This document shows positions 61,033 through 64,000 of a stretch of DNA of 64,000 nt, piece after piece; within the stretch, counting starts at the first letter, position 1; each line of letters starts with the position of its first letter. The translations under genes were made by a program, and so were the position numbers. The DNA is taken from contig NZ_BAAAYO010000006.1 of the NCBI RefSeq assembly GCF_039536325.1, positions 620,001 to 684,000 of the forward strand, read 5' to 3'. This DNA comes from Paenibacillus_AB hodogayensis. GTDB lineage: Bacteria; Bacillota; Bacilli; Paenibacillales; NBRC-103111. The notes beneath the pieces are model-generated. The model was not told the DNA's origin. It saw only the letters and a list, made by a program, of their open reading frames with translations, and made no database searches.

Positions 61033-61458
61033 TTATTCCGTTTCTAGTTCGTTGCGAATCCCTCTCAGGTCTGCAATACGCTCGGGACTCCGTTGGAAAT
61101 ATTCGACGAGTACCTCGATACAAGTGATCGAATCCCAACTGAGATGATGCTCGATACCCTCGACATCCCTGTATATGTTCTCCTCCTGGACGCCGATCAG
61201 CTGAAGGAAGCTCTCCAACAGATGATGCCGTTCCACGAGCCGTTTCCCCATCTTCTTGCCTTTGGAAGTCAGAACAAGTCCCCGATACCGCTCATAAATC
61301 AAATAATTGTCTTTGTCGAGCTTCTGGATCATTTTCGTTACGGACGAGGGATGAACTTCAAGCCCTTCGGCGATGTCGGACACTCTGGCATAACCTTTGT
61401 CGTCAATCAGCTTATAAATTTTCTCCAGATAGTCCTCCATGCTCGGTGTCGCCGCCAT
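61033..61458 (-). CDS. mntR: Manganese-responsive repressor MntR
   Basis: 141 residues from the ATG at 61458, GAGGAGGGG upstream; the longer open frame is ignored. DtxR-family winged helix (MEDYLEKIYKLIDDKGYARVSDIAEGLEVHPSSVTKMIQKL) and metal-binding/dimer domain (RHHLLESFLQLIGV, DVEGIEHHLS). Length equals that of Bacillus MntR (142). With Mn(II) it represses manganese importers. A metal ABC permease gene lies 2 kb away but is not adjacent. Confidence 0.93.
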   Translation of the reverse strand: MAATPSMEDYLEKIYKLIDDKGYARVSDIAEGLEVHPSSVTKMIQKLDKDNYLIYERYRGLVLTSKGKKMGKRLVERHHLLESFLQLIGVQEENIYRDVEGIEHHLSWDSITCIEVLVEYFQRSPERIADLRGIRNELETE

Positions 61459-61646
61459 AAGACCCCTCCTCGCTTCCGAATTGCAAACCTTTTTAATGAT
61501 ACACCTTAGCTGCGGACAAAGCAAGTTTACGGCAGCGCAGCCAGCAATCGACTCCCATCGGACCATCTGTCGACGGTTCCGCCTCCGCGAATCGGGGAAA
61601 GCTAGCAGGGAGCTTGTTTTGCAGCCAATCGGAGAGGAGTTGAAGC

Positions 61647-62711
61647 ATGGCCACCGATCTTCTCGACCGCCCGGCAAGGGGCGGAACGTCCGTCTTCGTG
61701 CCGGAGCTTGTCTATTTCGAGCCGGACGCACTGAATTACCCGAAAGGTCAACGGATATACGAATGGGCCGAAGCCAAGGGCTTGCCGATCAAAATGACGG
61801 GTTCGCACAACCGGATCACCGGTCTTCCTGGCGACAGCGACTTGGCGAAATACAAGACAGCCAAACGAACGCTCGTCGTCGGCATCCGCAAAACGCTCAA
61901 ATTCGATACGTCCAAGCCTTCGGCGGAGTACGCCATTCCGATCGCCACCGGATGCATGGGACATTGCCATTATTGTTATTTGCAAACGACGCTCGGGGCA
62001 AAGCCGTATATTCGCATCTATGTCAATATGGACGATATTTTGAACGCGGCATTAGGCTACATCGAAGAACGCGCTCCCGAAATCACCCGCTTCGAGGCGG
62101 CCTGTACGTCCGACCCGGTCGGTCTGGAGCCTATCAGCGGCTCGTTGAAGGAACTGATCGAATTTATGGGCAAGCAGCCGCTGGGACGGCTCCGCTTCGT
62201 CACCAAGTTCCATCACGTCGACTCGCTGCTGGACGCCAAGCACAACGGCAATACCCGCTTCCGGTTCAGCGTAAACTCCGACTACGTCATTCGTCATTTC
62301 GAGCCGGCCACCTCCTCGTTCGCGGAGCGGATCGAAGCCGCCGGCAAAGTGGCGCGGGCCGGTTACCCGCTCGGTTTTATTATCGCCCCGATCATCTGGT
62401 ACGATGGCTGGCAGGAAGGCTACGCGGACCTGCTGGCGAAGCTGGAGGCCTCCGTGCCGAAGGAAGCGGCCGAAGGGCTGACATTCGAGCTCATTCAGCA
62501 CCGGTTTACGAAAACGGCCAAAACGGTTATCCAGCAGCGCTACCCGAAGAGCAAGTTGGAGATGGACGAGGCGAAACGAAAATACAAATGGGGCCGCTGG
62601 GGCCAAGGCAAATACGTATACCCGGACGAGCAGGCCCATGCGCTGCGGGAATTTATAACGGAACGGATTTTCGAGCATTTTCCGCAAGCCAAAATCGAAT
62701 ACTTCACTTGA
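61647..62711 (+). CDS. splB: Spore photoproduct lyase
   Basis: 354 residues, radical SAM enzyme with the cluster-binding CxxxCxxC motif in GCMGHCHYCYLQT near 108. FVPELVYFEPDALNYPKG opens the protein, and FRFSVNSDYVIRHFEPAT lies near 208. It repairs spore photoproduct in UV-damaged DNA during germination. GAGAGGAG precedes the ATG. The small splA gene that precedes splB in Bacillus is absent. It is divergent from mntR. Confidence 0.94.
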   Translation: MATDLLDRPARGGTSVFVPELVYFEPDALNYPKGQRIYEWAEAKGLPIKMTGSHNRITGLPGDSDLAKYKTAKRTLVVGIRKTLKFDTSKPSAEYAIPIATGCMGHCHYCYLQTTLGAKPYIRIYVNMDDILNAALGYIEERAPEITRFEAACTSDPVGLEPISGSLKELIEFMGKQPLGRLRFVTKFHHVDSLLDAKHNGNTRFRFSVNSDYVIRHFEPATSSFAERIEAAGKVARAGYPLGFIIAPIIWYDGWQEGYADLLAKLEASVPKEAAEGLTFELIQHRFTKTAKTVIQQRYPKSKLEMDEAKRKYKWGRWGQGKYVYPDEQAHALREFITERIFEHFPQAKIEYFT

Positions 62712-62753
62712 TCCGCTTATCCGCACGTTCTGCATCTGAACGCGTTGTTTTGC

Positions 62754-62806
62754 AAAAAAAAAGCTTCCCGTCGTCTGCCTTTACGGCAGTCGAGGAAGCT
62801 TTTTTG
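62754..62806. terminator. Bidirectional terminator between splB and ccdA
   Basis: A-run, AAGCTTCC, CTGCC, loop TTTA, GGCAG, GGAAGCTT and T-run form a long hairpin shared by the convergent splB and ccdA-like genes. Confidence 0.9.
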
Positions 62807-62832
62807 AGGTTCGGCGTCCTGTTTCCCCGGGC

Positions 62833-63546
62833 TTAAAATTTCAGCCAGTCGGGCGTCCGCTCCTGAAGCCAGATCGTGATTAGCACCATTTTGTTGAAAT
62901 AGAGCAGCGCCGCCATCACGATCATGATCGCTCCGCCGATCTTCATCATCAGCGAGGAATAGCGGAGAATCCATTTCGTCGATCCGATAAAGAAAGCCAG
63001 AATAAAAAACGGTATAGCGAACCCTACGGAATAGGCCGTCGTCAGCTGAAACCACGTTCCCGGCTCCGTAGCGGCCAGCAGCAGAATGGACGATAGGATC
63101 GGACCTACGCAGGGCGACCACCCTGCCGCGAAGCCCATACCGACCACGAGCGAGCCGAGATAGCCCGCCGGCTTCGACTTGACCTGCAGCTTCCGTTCGC
63201 GCATCAGCCATTGGGGCTGGAACAAGCCAAGCAGGAACAGACCCATGACAAAAATAAGAATGGCCGATAATTGCCGGATCAGATCGCGGTAATCATTAAA
63301 CCAGTCGGCGACCAAGCCCACGCCGAAGCCGAGCGAATAAAAAATGATCGAAAACCCGAGGATGAAAAACAACGTATGTACGGTCGTGGCGATCCGTATT
63401 TCCTTCGTGGAACGGTCATTTTTCAGCCTTTGTACGGAGATGCCGGTAATGTACGACAAATAGGAAGGATACAAGGGCAGGCAGCAGGGCGATATAAAGG
63501 AAGCGAAGCCGGCCCACAATGCGATCCACAGGTTGACTTGAGACAA
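62833..63546 (-). CDS. ccdA: CcdA-type thiol-disulfide exchange membrane protein
   Basis: 237 residues, six membrane spans. Conserved cysteines lie in FISPCCLPLYPSY near the start and AGWSPCVGPILSS near 145, the redox pair of CcdA/DsbD-beta proteins. It passes electrons from thioredoxin to the outside for cytochrome c maturation and, in Bacillus, for spore synthesis. The start ATG at 63546 is preceded by GAGTGAACGG. Its partner ResA-type thioredoxin is not in the window. Confidence 0.9.
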   Translation of the reverse strand: MSQVNLWIALWAGFASFISPCCLPLYPSYLSYITGISVQRLKNDRSTKEIRIATTVHTLFFILGFSIIFYSLGFGVGLVADWFNDYRDLIRQLSAILIFVMGLFLLGLFQPQWLMRERKLQVKSKPAGYLGSLVVGMGFAAGWSPCVGPILSSILLLAATEPGTWFQLTTAYSVGFAIPFFILAFFIGSTKWILRYSSLMMKIGGAIMIVMAALLYFNKMVLITIWLQERTPDWLKF

Positions 63547-63583
63547 AACCGTTCACTCTCCGTTTCGATTGGCATTATCCGTA

Positions 63584-64000
63584 TTATACGTTAGCCGTTC
63601 GCCCTCGTACAAGCAGCGTCAAAATAAGCATGACGATCAGCATAAGCACGATGGTCGCGCCGGGTGCCCAATTCCATACGCCTGCCGCCACCAGGCCCCC
63701 CACAACGGCAATTTCCGAATAAATCAGAGCGATCCAGACGGATCTGCGGAAGCTCTTGGCTACGGCCAGGCTGCTCGCTACGGGTATCGTCAGCAGTGCG
63801 GATACGAGCAGAGCGCCAACAATCTTGATGGCCACGCCGATTACGAGCGCGGTCAATATCGTCGTCAGCAAATTCAGGGCGCGCAGCGGAATGCCGCTTA
63901 CCGCCGCCGCATCCTCGTCGAACATAATCAGAAACATTTCCTTGAAGAAAAGGAACAGCATGACCAAAACGACGACGGTAACACCCAGCACGAGCCACAG
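63584..64000 (-). CDS. Metal ABC transporter permease (ZnuB/MntB type), 3' part
   Basis: The last 138 codons of an ABC-3 family permease; the frame is open to the right edge and its start lies outside the window. Visible features are the conserved FDEDAAAVSGIP segment, AIKIVGALLVSALLTIPVASSLAVAKS and four membrane spans. It imports zinc or manganese. It converges on nothing and lies 37 bases before ccdA on the same strand. Confidence 0.88.
   Translation of the reverse strand: MWLVLGVTVVVLVMLFLFFKEMFLIMFDEDAAAVSGIPLRALNLLTTILTALVIGVAIKIVGALLVSALLTIPVASSLAVAKSFRRSVWIALIYSEIAVVGGLVAAGVWNWAPGATIVLMLIVMLILTLLVRGRTANV

Overview
The window is a chromosomal segment from a spore-forming Gram-positive bacterium, most likely in the Paenibacillaceae (Paenibacillus/Cohnella type). 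The evidence is a Bacillus-like order of sporulation and housekeeping genes (spoIVB-spo0A, recN-argR-tlyA-dxs-ispA-xseBA-folD-nusB, asp23-type genes, accBC, the complete spoIIIAA-AH operon, yqhV, efp, yqhT, aroQ, yqhR, yqhQ, a yqhO-like patatin, mntR). The DNA has visibly high G+C, strong AGGAGG-type ribosome binding sites and a spore photoproduct lyase. Genus is inferred; no rRNA or tRNA gene was seen.

Layout. 0-7 kb: a PepT-like peptidase, a 32-codon Prli42-type membrane peptide, and a four-gene 2-oxo acid dehydrogenase operon (lpdA-bkdAA-bkdAB-bkdB), all but Prli42 on the minus strand. 7-16.3 kb: an accessory carbohydrate locus with a sugar-type binding lipoprotein, a 1632-residue secreted multidomain beta-helix protein, a 595-residue protein of unknown family and a divergent AraC regulator with a cre-like site. 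16.4-19.6 kb: DUF2627 (YqzF), then a SteA-like protein, a GT2 glycosyltransferase and a MraY/WecA-type transferase in overlapping order, plus a Spo0E-type phosphatase. 19.9-23.8 kb: an iron module (Btr-like AraC/binding-protein fusion, hydrolase, ferric-siderophore lipoprotein) with a Fur-like box. 24.1-26.7 kb: an A+T-richer island with two small membrane proteins and an SLH protein.

26.8-49 kb is the conserved minus-strand block. Spo0A and SpoIVB are followed by DNA repair (RecN), arginine regulation, rRNA methylation, isoprenoid synthesis (Dxs, IspA), exonuclease VII, folate metabolism (FolD), NusB, the Asp23/AmaP/DUF2273 envelope-stress set, acetyl-CoA carboxylase (AccB, AccC) and the eight spoIIIA genes that build the mother-cell side of the feeding-tube channel. 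Between spoIIIAC and spoIIIAB lies a 102-bp palindromic element with perfect 14-bp terminal inverted repeats.

48.8-53.1 kb is on the plus strand: ComA and ComB of sulfolactate synthesis, a DUF441 membrane protein and an aspartate kinase. 51.5-55.4 kb is unusually rich in tandem repeats: a 35-bp unit before the kinase, a 123-bp hairpin-containing unit after it, a 7-bp unit, and a 31-34-bp unit touching the efp stop codon. One Vsr/DUF559-like endonuclease gene sits among them. 55.4-64 kb returns to conserved genes: efp, an Xaa-Pro peptidase, aroQ, yqhR, yqhQ, a patatin, mntR, splB, ccdA and a truncated metal ABC permease.

The large open frames antisense to the genes are taken as high-G+C shadows. 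The least explained parts are the repeat cluster around the kinase and efp, the palindrome inside spoIIIA, the SteA-glycosyltransferase trio and the 7-16 kb accessory locus.
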